Part shown: positions 53,234-61,215 of the stretch, piece after piece | Position numbering within the stretch: position 1 is the first letter of the stretch | Layout of the letters: the number at the start of each line of letters is the position of its first letter | Assembly: GCA_963837445.1 (NCBI GenBank) | Contig: CAWINK010000003.1 | Coordinates: 1-64,000 of the forward strand | Direction of reading: 5' to 3' | Length of the DNA: 64,000 bases | DNA from: JACVRW01 sp963837445 | GTDB lineage: Bacteria > Actinomycetota > Thermoleophilia > Solirubrobacterales > Thermoleophilaceae | Notes under the pieces: model-generated | What the model saw: only the letters and a program-made list of their open reading frames with translations | What the model was told of the DNA's origin: nothing | Databases searched by the model: none | Program-made: the position numbers and the translations under genes

Positions 53234-53989
53234 CTACGCCGACTGAAGCAGCTGCGCGTGCAGCTCCTGCATGCGCGCGCTGGGCGAGACGCCCAGCTCC
53301 TCGCGGAGCTCGGTGCGGAGGCGTTCGTAGACGAGCAGCGCCTCGCCAACGTTGTCGCGCGCGACGAGCGCCCTCATCAGGTGCATGTAGCCGGACTCCC
53401 GGAACGGCGAGACCTCGATCAGCGCGCGGCCGGCGCGCTCAGTTGCCGCCAGCTCCGGGCCACCCATGCCCACACCGGCCTCGGCGACGCACTCGAGCGC
53501 ACGCACCCTCATGTCCTCGAGCGAGCGCCTCACCTCGTCGATCCACGGCGCGTCATGACCCTCGAGAAAGCCCCGCTCCGCGGTGTGCAGAGCCGCCCGG
53601 GCGGGTGCCCACGCCCGATGCCAGTCGCTCATTGAGGTGGCCGACTCCGCCTCGTGCAGGAGCTCCGCGGCCGCCTCGAGGTCAACGTACGCGTCGGGTG
53701 GCAGGACCAGTCTCGGCTCCTCCCGCCCCGCGATCGCGTCGCGGCCGAGGACCTTGCGGAGCTTTGAGATCAGCGCGTTCAGAGCGCTGTCCGGCGTACC
53801 CGGCGGCTCGATCGGCCAGACCGCGTCCACGAGTGCGGCCCGGCTCCTCGGCCGCTGGCGGTGGAGGAGGAGAAAGGCGAACAGCAGCCGCCCTTGCCTG
53901 CTCGGCAGGAGGTGCTCCACCCGCTCGCCGTCCCAGACGACGACGAACCGCCCGCAGGCCTGGATCCGTGTGGAGGCCGTGGGGTCCAA
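53234..53989 (-). CDS. SARP-family transcriptional regulator (wHTH + BTAD)
   Basis: This 251-residue protein has a winged-helix OmpR/PhoB-type domain at about 8-95 (GRLLFAFLLLHRQRPRSRAA, SALNALISKLRKVLGRD) followed by a bacterial transcriptional activator domain of TPR-like helices (about 100-250, ending LRTELREELGVSPSARMQEL). No ATPase domain is attached, so it is a small SARP-type activator. TTG 53989 has GGAG five bases upstream. Target genes are unknown; the large secreted-protein gene nearby is a candidate. Confidence 0.85.
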   Translation of the reverse strand: MDPTASTRIQACGRFVVVWDGERVEHLLPSRQGRLLFAFLLLHRQRPRSRAALVDAVWPIEPPGTPDSALNALISKLRKVLGRDAIAGREEPRLVLPPDAYVDLEAAAELLHEAESATSMSDWHRAWAPARAALHTAERGFLEGHDAPWIDEVRRSLEDMRVRALECVAEAGVGMGGPELAATERAGRALIEVSPFRESGYMHLMRALVARDNVGEALLVYERLRTELREELGVSPSARMQELHAQLLQSA

Positions 53990-54054
53990 GGATTCTCCAA
54001 GCTAATGCCAATGGGCCGGAACCACAATCGCCGCACCCGATCGAAGGAGGAGCA

Positions 54055-54213
54055 ATGGCACGGGTCATCAACTGTGAGTGCGGGCAGGTCATCCGCGGGG
54101 AGAGCGACGAGGAACTCGTCACTCGCGCGCAGGATCACATCAACCAGAACCACCCAGAGCTCGTGGGCAAGCTCTCCGAGCAGGACGTGCTCGGAATGGC
54201 AGAGGAGGAGTAG
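54055..54213 (+). CDS. DUF1059-family small protein
   Basis: This 52-residue cytosolic protein has an N-terminal CxCG (NCECGQVIRG), SDEELVTRAQDHINQNHPE with two His, and an acidic end. This matches the DUF1059 family, a putative metal-binding small protein of unknown function. The ATG at 54055 is preceded by AAGGAGGAGC, one of the best ribosome sites in the window, suggesting strong expression. It is seven bases upstream of the next gene. Confidence 0.88.
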   Translation: MARVINCECGQVIRGESDEELVTRAQDHINQNHPELVGKLSEQDVLGMAEEE

Positions 54214-54219
54214 CCGCCC

Positions 54220-56730
54220 ATGCGTCGCCTGCCGATCACGCTCGCCACCTTCGCCCTGGCCGCACTCTTCCTGTGCCTGCCGTCAGCCGCGTCCGCGGCG
54301 ACGTGCGACTTCACGGGGACGGGCAGCTGGCACAACGCGGCGAACTGGTCGTGCGCCGAGGTCCCGGACTCCGGTGACAGCGTGAACGTCGGCGCGGGGG
54401 ACGACGTGAGCGTCGCGGCCGCGGCGAGCGCCGGGGCCCTGTCGGTGACCGGCGGCGGGTTCATCACGTTCTCGGGCGAAGTGACCCTCGCGGCCTCCTC
54501 GATGGCGACCGGCGCGGCCGACGGCAACGGCACGATCCGCGGCGCGGGCCAGTTGACGGTGGCCGGCGCGTTCTCGAAGACGGGGGCGGGCCAGTTCAGC
54601 GTCACGAACAACGGCATAGTCGGGCTGAGCCCCGATCTCGTCCTGAACGGCGCGGCGACGCTGAGCGGCGGATCGATGTGTGTGGCCGACAACGGCGACG
54701 GGGATCCCGATCTGCCGAACCTCTACATCAACAGCACGTTCACGATCGCCACGGGGGCCTCGACGGACCCCTTCCCCTGCACGCCCGGGCCGCGGATCCA
54801 CGTCAACCCGACCGGGCACCTGATCAAGTCCGTGGGGGGGACGACCAACATCAACCACGGAATCGAGAACGACGGCACGGTCACGGCCCAGAACGGGACG
54901 CTCGGCCTCAACGGCCCCTCAGCCGTGGACGCCCCCAACGGCAACGCCACGGTGACCAACGACGGGGACTACATTGCCTCATCCGGGGCGACGATCAGCT
55001 TCGCCAACACCCACAGCGTGAGCTCGCAGGGGCGCGTCGGAGGTGCGGGCACGACCTCGATCAGCCACAGCCTGTCGATGGCCGCGGGCTCGACGCTCGA
55101 CCCGGCGGTGCTCAACGTGATCTTCTTCGGTTCCCTCACGCTGGACGGCACCACGGCCATGACCCTGCCGGTCCTGAACCTCAACGGCGGCGGGTTCAAT
55201 CCCATCTTCGACACTGACCGGCCGGTCACGGTGACGAGTCTCAGCGTTCCGGATGCAGGCACGATCTCGGGTGGCGGATCGGTGACAGTGCCGAGCGGAG
55301 GCAGCTTCTCGAAGACGAGTAGCGGCACGCTGACCCTCACCAACAGCGGCGTCAGCGGGCCCAGCGCGGACCTCATACTCAACGTGGACGCGCGGCTCGA
55401 CGGAGGTTCGATCTGCGTCGGCCGCACCGGAGACGGGCACCCCGACCTGCCCAGCATGCAGATCAATCAAGACTTCGCGATCGGTGCGGGCGCCGACTCG
55501 ACCACGTTCAACTGCAGCGCGAACGTCGTACGGGTCAACGGCCCGAGCGGCCACCTCTTCAAGGAGGGGGCCGGGACGATCACGAACCACGGCAGGTTCG
55601 ACGTCGCCGGCGGGCTGCTGTCGATCGGCGCCGGGCAGACCTTTGTGGTCGTCAACGGCATCTCCCAGAGCGGCGGCCTGACGAGCATCGCCTCCGGAGG
55701 CGTGCTGCAGGGCGGTGGCGTGATCCAACCCGCCGCCACCCTCACCGGAGGTGTGCTCCGCGGCTCGGGCCAGGTGACCGGACATGTCACGAACACCTCT
55801 GGCACGGTCGAGCCCGGCAGCTCGCCCGGGACGCTCACCGTGACCGGCGACTACTCGCAGGGCGCTGGCGGCACGCTCCGGACCGAGATCACAGGCACCA
55901 CGCCGGGCTCGCAGTTCGACCGGCTCGAGGTGGGCGGCGCGGTGTCACTGAACGGCACGCTGGCGATCGTGAACGCGGGCGGGTTCGCGCCGGCGCTCAC
56001 CGACACGTTCCAGATCCTCACCGGCAGCTCGGTCACGGGGACATTCGCGCAGCTCACCGGCGCCACGAACGGCAACCGCATCTACGAGGCGCAGTACAAC
56101 CCGGCGGACGTCACGCTGACCGTCGCCCAGGGCCCCGAGCCCGAGCCCGAGCCGGATCCAGACCCGACCCCAGATCCGCCGCCTCCGCCTCCGCCACCGC
56201 CGGGGAACCAGGGAGGCGGGCTGATCTCCGAATCCGGCTGTCTCAACACGGACGCCACGCTCACCGGCACTCAGCTCGGGCCGGCGAAGCTGGGCCGCAG
56301 GCTGGCGGAGCAGCGCGCGATCTTCCAGGGCGCGAACAAGCAGACGCGCGCGAACCTGGACCGCTACTGCGCCGAGGGCGGCGGCAACTTCCGGATCGGC
56401 TATCCCACCCCGCGCCTGACGAGGACGCTGTCCAGCGCACTCCGGAGGAAGGTCAGGGACCGGGTCGTGATCGTGCTCACGTCGAGCAAGCGCTTCTCCG
56501 TCGTCGGGATCAAGGTCGGCGACACCACATCCACTGCGCTACGCAAGCTCCGAGGCGAGCGCGCCTTCAAGATCGGCTCGAACACCTGGTACGTGGCAAG
56601 GCGTGGCAACGCGCGGCTGCTCGTGAAGACGAAGAACGGCAAGGTGGGCGAGATCGGCATCGGCGACCCCCGGCTCACGACCACGCCCAAGGCCACCAAG
56701 CGCTTCCTGAATGCGTGGAAGCTGACCTGA
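54220..56730 (+). CDS. Large secreted repeat-bearing beta-helix-like protein
   Basis: This 836-residue secreted protein has a signal peptide (ITLATFALAALFLCLPSAASA). A Gly/Ser/Thr/Asn-rich region follows, resembling autotransporter or filamentous-adhesin beta-helices (TSGTVEPGSSPGTLTVTGDY, then RLEVGGAVSLNGTLAIV, typical of autotransporter-associated repeats). About 200 residues appear twice: FSKTGAGQFSVTNNGIVG ... GDGDPDLPNLYINSTF and FSKTSSGTLTLTNSGVSG ... GDGHPDLPSMQINQDF. After a Pro/Glu/Asp then poly-Pro linker (about 640-665) comes a C-terminal domain (from LISESGCLNTDATLTGTQLG). No outer-membrane barrel or LPXTG motif is seen. A likely cell-surface protein. Confidence 0.75.
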   Translation: MRRLPITLATFALAALFLCLPSAASAATCDFTGTGSWHNAANWSCAEVPDSGDSVNVGAGDDVSVAAAASAGALSVTGGGFITFSGEVTLAASSMATGAADGNGTIRGAGQLTVAGAFSKTGAGQFSVTNNGIVGLSPDLVLNGAATLSGGSMCVADNGDGDPDLPNLYINSTFTIATGASTDPFPCTPGPRIHVNPTGHLIKSVGGTTNINHGIENDGTVTAQNGTLGLNGPSAVDAPNGNATVTNDGDYIASSGATISFANTHSVSSQGRVGGAGTTSISHSLSMAAGSTLDPAVLNVIFFGSLTLDGTTAMTLPVLNLNGGGFNPIFDTDRPVTVTSLSVPDAGTISGGGSVTVPSGGSFSKTSSGTLTLTNSGVSGPSADLILNVDARLDGGSICVGRTGDGHPDLPSMQINQDFAIGAGADSTTFNCSANVVRVNGPSGHLFKEGAGTITNHGRFDVAGGLLSIGAGQTFVVVNGISQSGGLTSIASGGVLQGGGVIQPAATLTGGVLRGSGQVTGHVTNTSGTVEPGSSPGTLTVTGDYSQGAGGTLRTEITGTTPGSQFDRLEVGGAVSLNGTLAIVNAGGFAPALTDTFQILTGSSVTGTFAQLTGATNGNRIYEAQYNPADVTLTVAQGPEPEPEPDPDPTPDPPPPPPPPPGNQGGGLISESGCLNTDATLTGTQLGPAKLGRRLAEQRAIFQGANKQTRANLDRYCAEGGGNFRIGYPTPRLTRTLSSALRRKVRDRVVIVLTSSKRFSVVGIKVGDTTSTALRKLRGERAFKIGSNTWYVARRGNARLLVKTKNGKVGEIGIGDPRLTTTPKATKRFLNAWKLT

Positions 56731-56743
56731 CGAGGGGTCAGCC

Positions 56744-57376
56744 CTACCGACTGCCCCGCACAACCCTGATCGTGTAAACGGCCTTCACTCGGCGGTTCGC
56801 CCGGTAGCGCCGGAAGGTGTCGAACTGGATGCGGTGCCTCCCGAAGCGGGCACTCCTCGGAAGCAGGCGCCTGCGAGTGCGAAGGTCGTGGCAGGCGCCC
56901 CTCAGGCGGCCGATCTTGAGGTGACGCTTGGAGCGCTTGTGGATGATGTGAGCCCACAGCGTCCTGCCGGTCGTGAATCCCCTCGCACGGACCCGAAAGC
57001 GACGCGAGACGCTGCCGGTGCTGGGTGACAGCCCCACGCCGACGGCACTCACGGTCACCGGCGCCGAGGCACTCAGGCCAGGGTTGCTTGCGTCCGTGGC
57101 GGTGTAGGTGCGGACCTGCCTGCCCTGATTCTGCAGGAGCCGAAGTCCGGCATCGAACTGCCCGGACCCATCGGTGTGGATGGCTGCGACGAAGGTGCCG
57201 TCCCGGCTCAGGTTGGCGTCGGTCTCCGGGGTGAACCCCGCCCCGATGAAGCGCATCGTCTCCCCCGAGCGGTAGCAGGACTTCGCGGGTTGCGCGGTGA
57301 GTGAGGGCGCCGCGTGCGCGGCGGATGGCGCCGCGAGGGCCACGATGGCCACCGCCACGGTCAGTGGGCGAGTCAT
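56744..57376 (-). CDS. Hypothetical secreted protein
   Basis: This 210-residue protein has a signal peptide (MTRPLTVAVAIVALAAPSAAHA), an Ig-like beta region (KSCYRSGETMRFIGAGFTPE, YTATDASNPGLSASAPVTVS) and a very basic C-terminal half (LWAHIIHKRSKRHLKIGRL and onwards). The family is not recognised, but similar secreted Ig-like proteins are common in this order. ATG 57376 is preferred over upstream in-frame starts because of the signal peptide. It is convergent with the large secreted-protein gene and divergent from the GYD gene. Confidence 0.7.
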   Translation of the reverse strand: MTRPLTVAVAIVALAAPSAAHAAPSLTAQPAKSCYRSGETMRFIGAGFTPETDANLSRDGTFVAAIHTDGSGQFDAGLRLLQNQGRQVRTYTATDASNPGLSASAPVTVSAVGVGLSPSTGSVSRRFRVRARGFTTGRTLWAHIIHKRSKRHLKIGRLRGACHDLRTRRRLLPRSARFGRHRIQFDTFRRYRANRRVKAVYTIRVVRGSR

Positions 57377-57425
57377 GCGGAGAGGGTACATTCCGCGCCG
57401 ACGCATTCCATCGAAAGGATCCTCC

Positions 57426-57707
57426 GTGCCCACCTTCGTGATGCTGAGCACCCTGACGCCCGAGGGCGTGCAGACCCTGAAGAGCAATCCTCAGCGGATC
57501 CGCGAGGTCAACAAGGAGATCGAGCAGCTCGGTGTGACCGTGAAGGCGCAGTGGGCGGTGCTCGGGCAGTACGACTTCGTGAACGTCGTCGAGGCGCCTG
57601 ACGAGAAGACGATCGCGCGCGTCTCGATGGAGCTGGGCTCGCGCGGTACCGCCCGCTACGAAACCCTCTCCGCGATCCCCGTGGACGACTTCATCTCGGC
57701 GCTTTGA
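57426..57707 (+). CDS. GYD-domain protein
   Basis: This 93-residue ferredoxin-like-fold protein reads TFVMLSTLTPEGVQTLKSNP, VTVKAQWAVLGQYDFVNVVE, DEKTIARVSMELGSRGTARY and ETLSAIP. This matches the GYD family, with QYD here in place of the name-giving GYD. Function unknown. GTG 57426 is used; the stop overlaps the TTG of purD (TTGA), so it is coupled to purine synthesis, a repeated actinobacterial pairing as far as I recall. Confidence 0.85.
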   Translation: MPTFVMLSTLTPEGVQTLKSNPQRIREVNKEIEQLGVTVKAQWAVLGQYDFVNVVEAPDEKTIARVSMELGSRGTARYETLSAIPVDDFISAL

Positions 57708-58969
57708 GCAAGCGCGTCCTCGTCGTCGGTGCGGGCGGGCGCGAGCACGCGATCATCCGCACGCTCCAGCGCAGCCCGAGCGCGCCCGAGGTCCTCTGCA
57801 CGCCCGGCAACGCCGGCATCGCCCTCGACGGCGTGGAGTGCCTCCCGGATGGCGACGTGGTTGCGGCAGCTCAGGAACGCGAGCTGGATCTCGTGGTGGT
57901 GGGCCCCGAGGCGCCGCTCGTGGCCGGCCTGGTGGACGAGCTGGCCGCGGCCGGCATCCGGGCCTTCGGCCCCACCCGCGCCGCCGCGCGAATCGAGGGC
58001 TCGAAGGCCTACGCCAAGGAGCTGATGCGCGATTGCGGAGTGCCGACGGCCGGGCACGTGATGTTCCGCGACCGCGACGAGGCCGACGCGCACCTCGCGG
58101 GCACGTCGTATCCCGCCGTGCTCAAGGCCGACGTGCTGGCCGCGGGCAAGGGAGTGATCATCGCCAAGGACGAGCGTGAGGCCCGCGAGGCGATCGACGT
58201 GTTCTTCGGCGAGAAGCGCTTCGGCGAGACCGAGGTGGTGCTGGAGGAGTTCCTCGAGGGGGAGGAGCTGTCGCTGCTGGCGCTCTGCGATGGCGAGCGC
58301 GCGGTGCCGCTCGCGCCGGCGCAGGACTACAAGCGCATCTTCGACGGCGACGAGGGGCCCAACACCGGAGGCATGGGGAGCTACTCGCCGGTCCCGGGGA
58401 TCGACGCGCAGCGCGCGCGCGAGATCGCGGCCGAGGTACATCAGCCGATCGTGGACGAGCTGCGTCGCCGCGGCACGCCCTTCCACGGCGTGCTGTACGC
58501 GGGCTTGATGATCGGCCCGGACGGCGGCGTCAAGGTGCTCGAGTACAACGCGCGCTTCGGCGATCCCGAAACCCAGGCGGTGCTGCCGCGGCTGCGCTCG
58601 GACCTGGTCGAGCTGCTCGAGGCGTCGGTCACCCCTGGAGGCCTCGCCGGGGTGGAGCCCGAGTGGTCGAGCGACTGGGCCGTGACGGTCGTGCTGGCCT
58701 CGGGCGGCTACCCGGAGTCCTCGTCGAGCGGCGACGTGATCTCGGGGCTCGACACCGTGGAAGGCGCCGACGTGTTCCACGCGGGCACGGCCGAGCGCGA
58801 GGGCGAGATCGTGACCGCGGGCGGCCGGGTCCTGAACGTGACGGGCCTGGGAGCGACTCCCGGCGAGGCACGCGACCGCGCCTACGCCGCGGCGGAGCGG
58901 ATCGAGTTCCACGGCCGCCAGATGAGGAAGGACATCGCCGCCCGCGCAGTGGATAGGGTCGAGGTGTGA
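57704..58969 (+). CDS. purD: Phosphoribosylamine-glycine ligase
   Basis: This 421-residue ATP-grasp enzyme catalyses step two of purine synthesis. Motifs: VLVVGAGGREHAI at the start, VVVGPEAPLVAGLVDEL, YPAVLKADVLAAGKGVIIAK (ATP-grasp), EGPNTGGMGSYSPVP, and VLEYNARFGDPETQ (metal site). The TTG start at 57704 overlaps the GYD gene stop. GTGA links it to purE. Confidence 0.97.
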   Translation: MSKRVLVVGAGGREHAIIRTLQRSPSAPEVLCTPGNAGIALDGVECLPDGDVVAAAQERELDLVVVGPEAPLVAGLVDELAAAGIRAFGPTRAAARIEGSKAYAKELMRDCGVPTAGHVMFRDRDEADAHLAGTSYPAVLKADVLAAGKGVIIAKDEREAREAIDVFFGEKRFGETEVVLEEFLEGEELSLLALCDGERAVPLAPAQDYKRIFDGDEGPNTGGMGSYSPVPGIDAQRAREIAAEVHQPIVDELRRRGTPFHGVLYAGLMIGPDGGVKVLEYNARFGDPETQAVLPRLRSDLVELLEASVTPGGLAGVEPEWSSDWAVTVVLASGGYPESSSSGDVISGLDTVEGADVFHAGTAEREGEIVTAGGRVLNVTGLGATPGEARDRAYAAAERIEFHGRQMRKDIAARAVDRVEV

Positions 58970-59460
58970 GCGGAACCGAGGAGTTCACCGCCGTCTCCGA
59001 GACCGGCGCTCCGGTAACCGAGGTCGAGCACCAGTTCGACGAGCTCGACGTGGACGACGCCCCGCAGGTCGGCATCGTGATGGGCTCGAAATCAGACCTG
59101 CCCCTGATGGAGAAGGCGGCGCAGGAGCTTGAGCAGCGCGGGATCCGCCATGAGATGCGCGTGATGAGCGCGCACCGCGACCCGGACACGGTGGCCGACT
59201 ACGCGAAGAACGCGCGCATGCGCGGGCTGCGCGTGATCATCGCCGGCGCGGGGCTCGCCGCGGCGCTGCCCGGCGTGGTGGCGGCGCACACGGATCTCCC
59301 CGTGATCGGCGTCCCGCTCACCTCGACGACCTCGGTCGCCGGCGGCCTGGACGCGCTGCTCGCGATTGCCCAGATGCCGCCGGGCGTGCCCGTGGCCACG
59401 GTGGGGGTCGACAACCCCAAGAACGCCGCCGTCCTCGCGGCGCGAATCCTCTCCGCGTGA
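58966..59460 (+). CDS. purE: N5-carboxyaminoimidazole ribonucleotide mutase PurE
   Basis: This 164-residue class I PurE interconverts N5-CAIR and CAIR. After an unusual acidic N-terminal extension of about 30 residues, the core shows VGIVMGSKSDLPLMEKA, VMSAHRDPDTVADYA, VIIAGAGLAAALPGVVAAHT, and PLTSTTSVAGGLDALLAIAQ. Start and stop overlap purD and purB by four bases each. No purK is in the window. Confidence 0.96.
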   Translation: MSGTEEFTAVSETGAPVTEVEHQFDELDVDDAPQVGIVMGSKSDLPLMEKAAQELEQRGIRHEMRVMSAHRDPDTVADYAKNARMRGLRVIIAGAGLAAALPGVVAAHTDLPVIGVPLTSTTSVAGGLDALLAIAQMPPGVPVATVGVDNPKNAAVLAARILSA

Positions 59461-60740
59461 TCGAGCGCTACACCCGGCCCGAGATGGCCGCGGTCTGGTC
59501 CGAGCGGCGCAAACTCGATACCTGGCTACAGGTGGAGCTGGCGGTCGTGGACGCGCTCGCGGAGCAGGGCGTCGTTCCCGAGGAGGACGCCGCCACGATC
59601 CGCGACCGCGCCTCCTTCACGGTCGACGAGGTCAAGGAGCGAGAGAAGGTCACCGACCACGACGTGGCGGCATTCGTGGACGTGGTCGCGAGCTCGGTTG
59701 GCGAGGCGGGGCGCTGGGTTCACCACGGCCTCACCTCATCGGACGTGCTCGACACCGCGCTCGGGCTCCAGCTCTCGCAGGTGGGGATGATCCTGGTGGG
59801 CGGCGCGGCCGACTACAAGGCCGCGCTGATCAGCCGTGCGCGCGAGCACGTGGACACGCTCTGCGTCGGCCGCACCCACGGCGTGCACGCCGAGCCCACC
59901 ACGTTCGGCGTGAAGCTCGCCGGCTTTGCGTTCGAGGCGCACCGCAACCTGATCCGCCTCGAGCGAGCGGCCGAGGCGGTGTCGGTGGGAGCGCTGTCGG
60001 GCGCGGTCGGGACCTACGCCGCCAACGGGCCCGAGGTGGAGGAGGCCGTGCTGAAGCGGCTCGGCCTCGCGCGCGAGGAGGTGTCCACGCAGGTGGTGCC
60101 GCGTGACCGCCACGCGGAGCTGCTCGAGGCGATCGCTCTCGCGGGCGCAGGGCTAGAGCGCTTCGCCACCGAGGTGCGCCACCTCCAGCGCACCGAGGTC
60201 CGGGAGGTCGAGGAGCCGTTCCGCGCCGGCGCCCAGAAGGGCTCGTCGGCCATGCCTCACAAGCGCAACCCGATCGTCTCCGAGCGCATCGCCGGGATCG
60301 CGCGGCTGCTGCGCGGCTACGCGCAGGCCGGACTCGAGAACGTGGCGCTCTGGCACGAGCGCGACATCACCCACTCCTCGGTCGAGCGCGTGACGCTTCC
60401 GGACGCCACCAGCCTGCTCGACTACGCGCAGCATCTGGCCGTCCGCGTGGTGGAGGGCATGACGGTCCACGAGGAGCGCATGCGCGAGAACCTGAACGCC
60501 ACCCACGGGGCGCTCTACTCGCAGCGGGCGCTGCTCGCGCTCGTGGAGGCGGGCCGCTCCCGCGACGACGCCTACCGCACCGTGCAGGAGGCCGCGCAGC
60601 GCGCATGGGGCGAGGGCATCGAGTTCCGTGACCTGCTCGCCGACGCGGCGCCCGAGCTCGACCTCGACGCCGTCTTCGACCCCGCCGCGTTCGTGCGCCA
60701 CGCCCCGGCGATCGTGGCGCGGCTCGACCGCATCGCCTGA
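59457..60740 (+). CDS. purB: Adenylosuccinate lyase
   Basis: This 427-residue fumarase/aspartase-superfamily lyase acts on SAICAR and adenylosuccinate. It shows MIERYTRPEMAAVWSE at the start, VHHGLTSSDVLDTALGLQLS, GRTHGVHAEPTTFGVKLAG, and the signature loop AGAQKGSSAMPHKRNPIVSE with the catalytic Ser. The GTG start overlaps the purE stop. It is last in the GYD-purD-purE-purB operon; a strong hairpin follows 97 bases downstream. Confidence 0.97.
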   Translation: MIERYTRPEMAAVWSERRKLDTWLQVELAVVDALAEQGVVPEEDAATIRDRASFTVDEVKEREKVTDHDVAAFVDVVASSVGEAGRWVHHGLTSSDVLDTALGLQLSQVGMILVGGAADYKAALISRAREHVDTLCVGRTHGVHAEPTTFGVKLAGFAFEAHRNLIRLERAAEAVSVGALSGAVGTYAANGPEVEEAVLKRLGLAREEVSTQVVPRDRHAELLEAIALAGAGLERFATEVRHLQRTEVREVEEPFRAGAQKGSSAMPHKRNPIVSERIAGIARLLRGYAQAGLENVALWHERDITHSSVERVTLPDATSLLDYAQHLAVRVVEGMTVHEERMRENLNATHGALYSQRALLALVEAGRSRDDAYRTVQEAAQRAWGEGIEFRDLLADAAPELDLDAVFDPAAFVRHAPAIVARLDRIA

Positions 60741-60837
60741 CCGCGCACCACCGCGCCCGGGCGTCGGCTGGATCGCCCCCGGCCACGGGTGTGGCATCTC
60801 GGTATCGGATATAGCAACCAAGATGCCCCACCCGGCC

Positions 60838-60884
60838 AGGTGGCAGGGAAACGGTGCGGAAAACGCACCGCTTTCCTGCCACCT
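60838..60884 (+). terminator. Very strong 21-bp hairpin downstream of purB
   Basis: The arms 60838-60858 and 60864-60884 pair over 20 of 21 positions (one A-C mismatch, one G-T) around a GAAAA loop; the outer stem starts AGGTGGCAGG and ends CCTGCCACCT. A second small hairpin (GGGG at 60887-60890, CCCC at 60896-60899) follows. There is no T-run after it on the plus strand, so it may be a factor-dependent or bidirectional terminator, an mRNA-stabilising 3' end, or a mobile palindromic repeat. Confidence 0.6.
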
Positions 60885-60899
60885 GAGGGGTTGAGCCCC

Positions 60900-61215
60900 C
60901 AAGCGCTGTCCTTGAGTGCTGCCGTTCGTTTCGGGCGTCCAGCCAGGCGAGCGCAAAGCTATGGGCTCTGGCTGCCTCCGCCGATGGGGACAGGGTGGAC
61001 CCAACCACCGACGCCGCTGCGCGGCGCCGTAGGCGGCGTCGCAAGACCAAGCCCCGCTGTGCCACGCCGCGCAAGCGCCGTACGCGGGCGAAGAAGCGTG
61101 CTCGCAGTGCGGTCGTCGAGTCGCCGTACCCGCAGCGCCGGCCGCGTGCCGGATCGGCCGGCGGCCGTCCGGAGGTCGAGAGTGCCGCCAAGCGCCGTCG
61201 CCGCCACGCCCGCGC
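60900..61215 (+). other. Region before the DUF1800 gene, encoding a basic N-terminal extension in a shifted frame
   Basis: From GTG 60995 a frame encodes an Arg/Lys-rich stretch (AAARRRRRRRKTKPRC, PRKRRTRAKKRARS, ACVKKKKSVV) that runs into the DUF1800 gene but out of its frame. In the run of AAG codons at about 61222-61236 one missing base would join it to RRPTPKAPLQPVPPPP of the DUF1800 frame. I believe this is the true N-terminus of that protein, separated by a one-base deletion. The 60900-60994 part shows nothing further. Confidence 0.45.
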
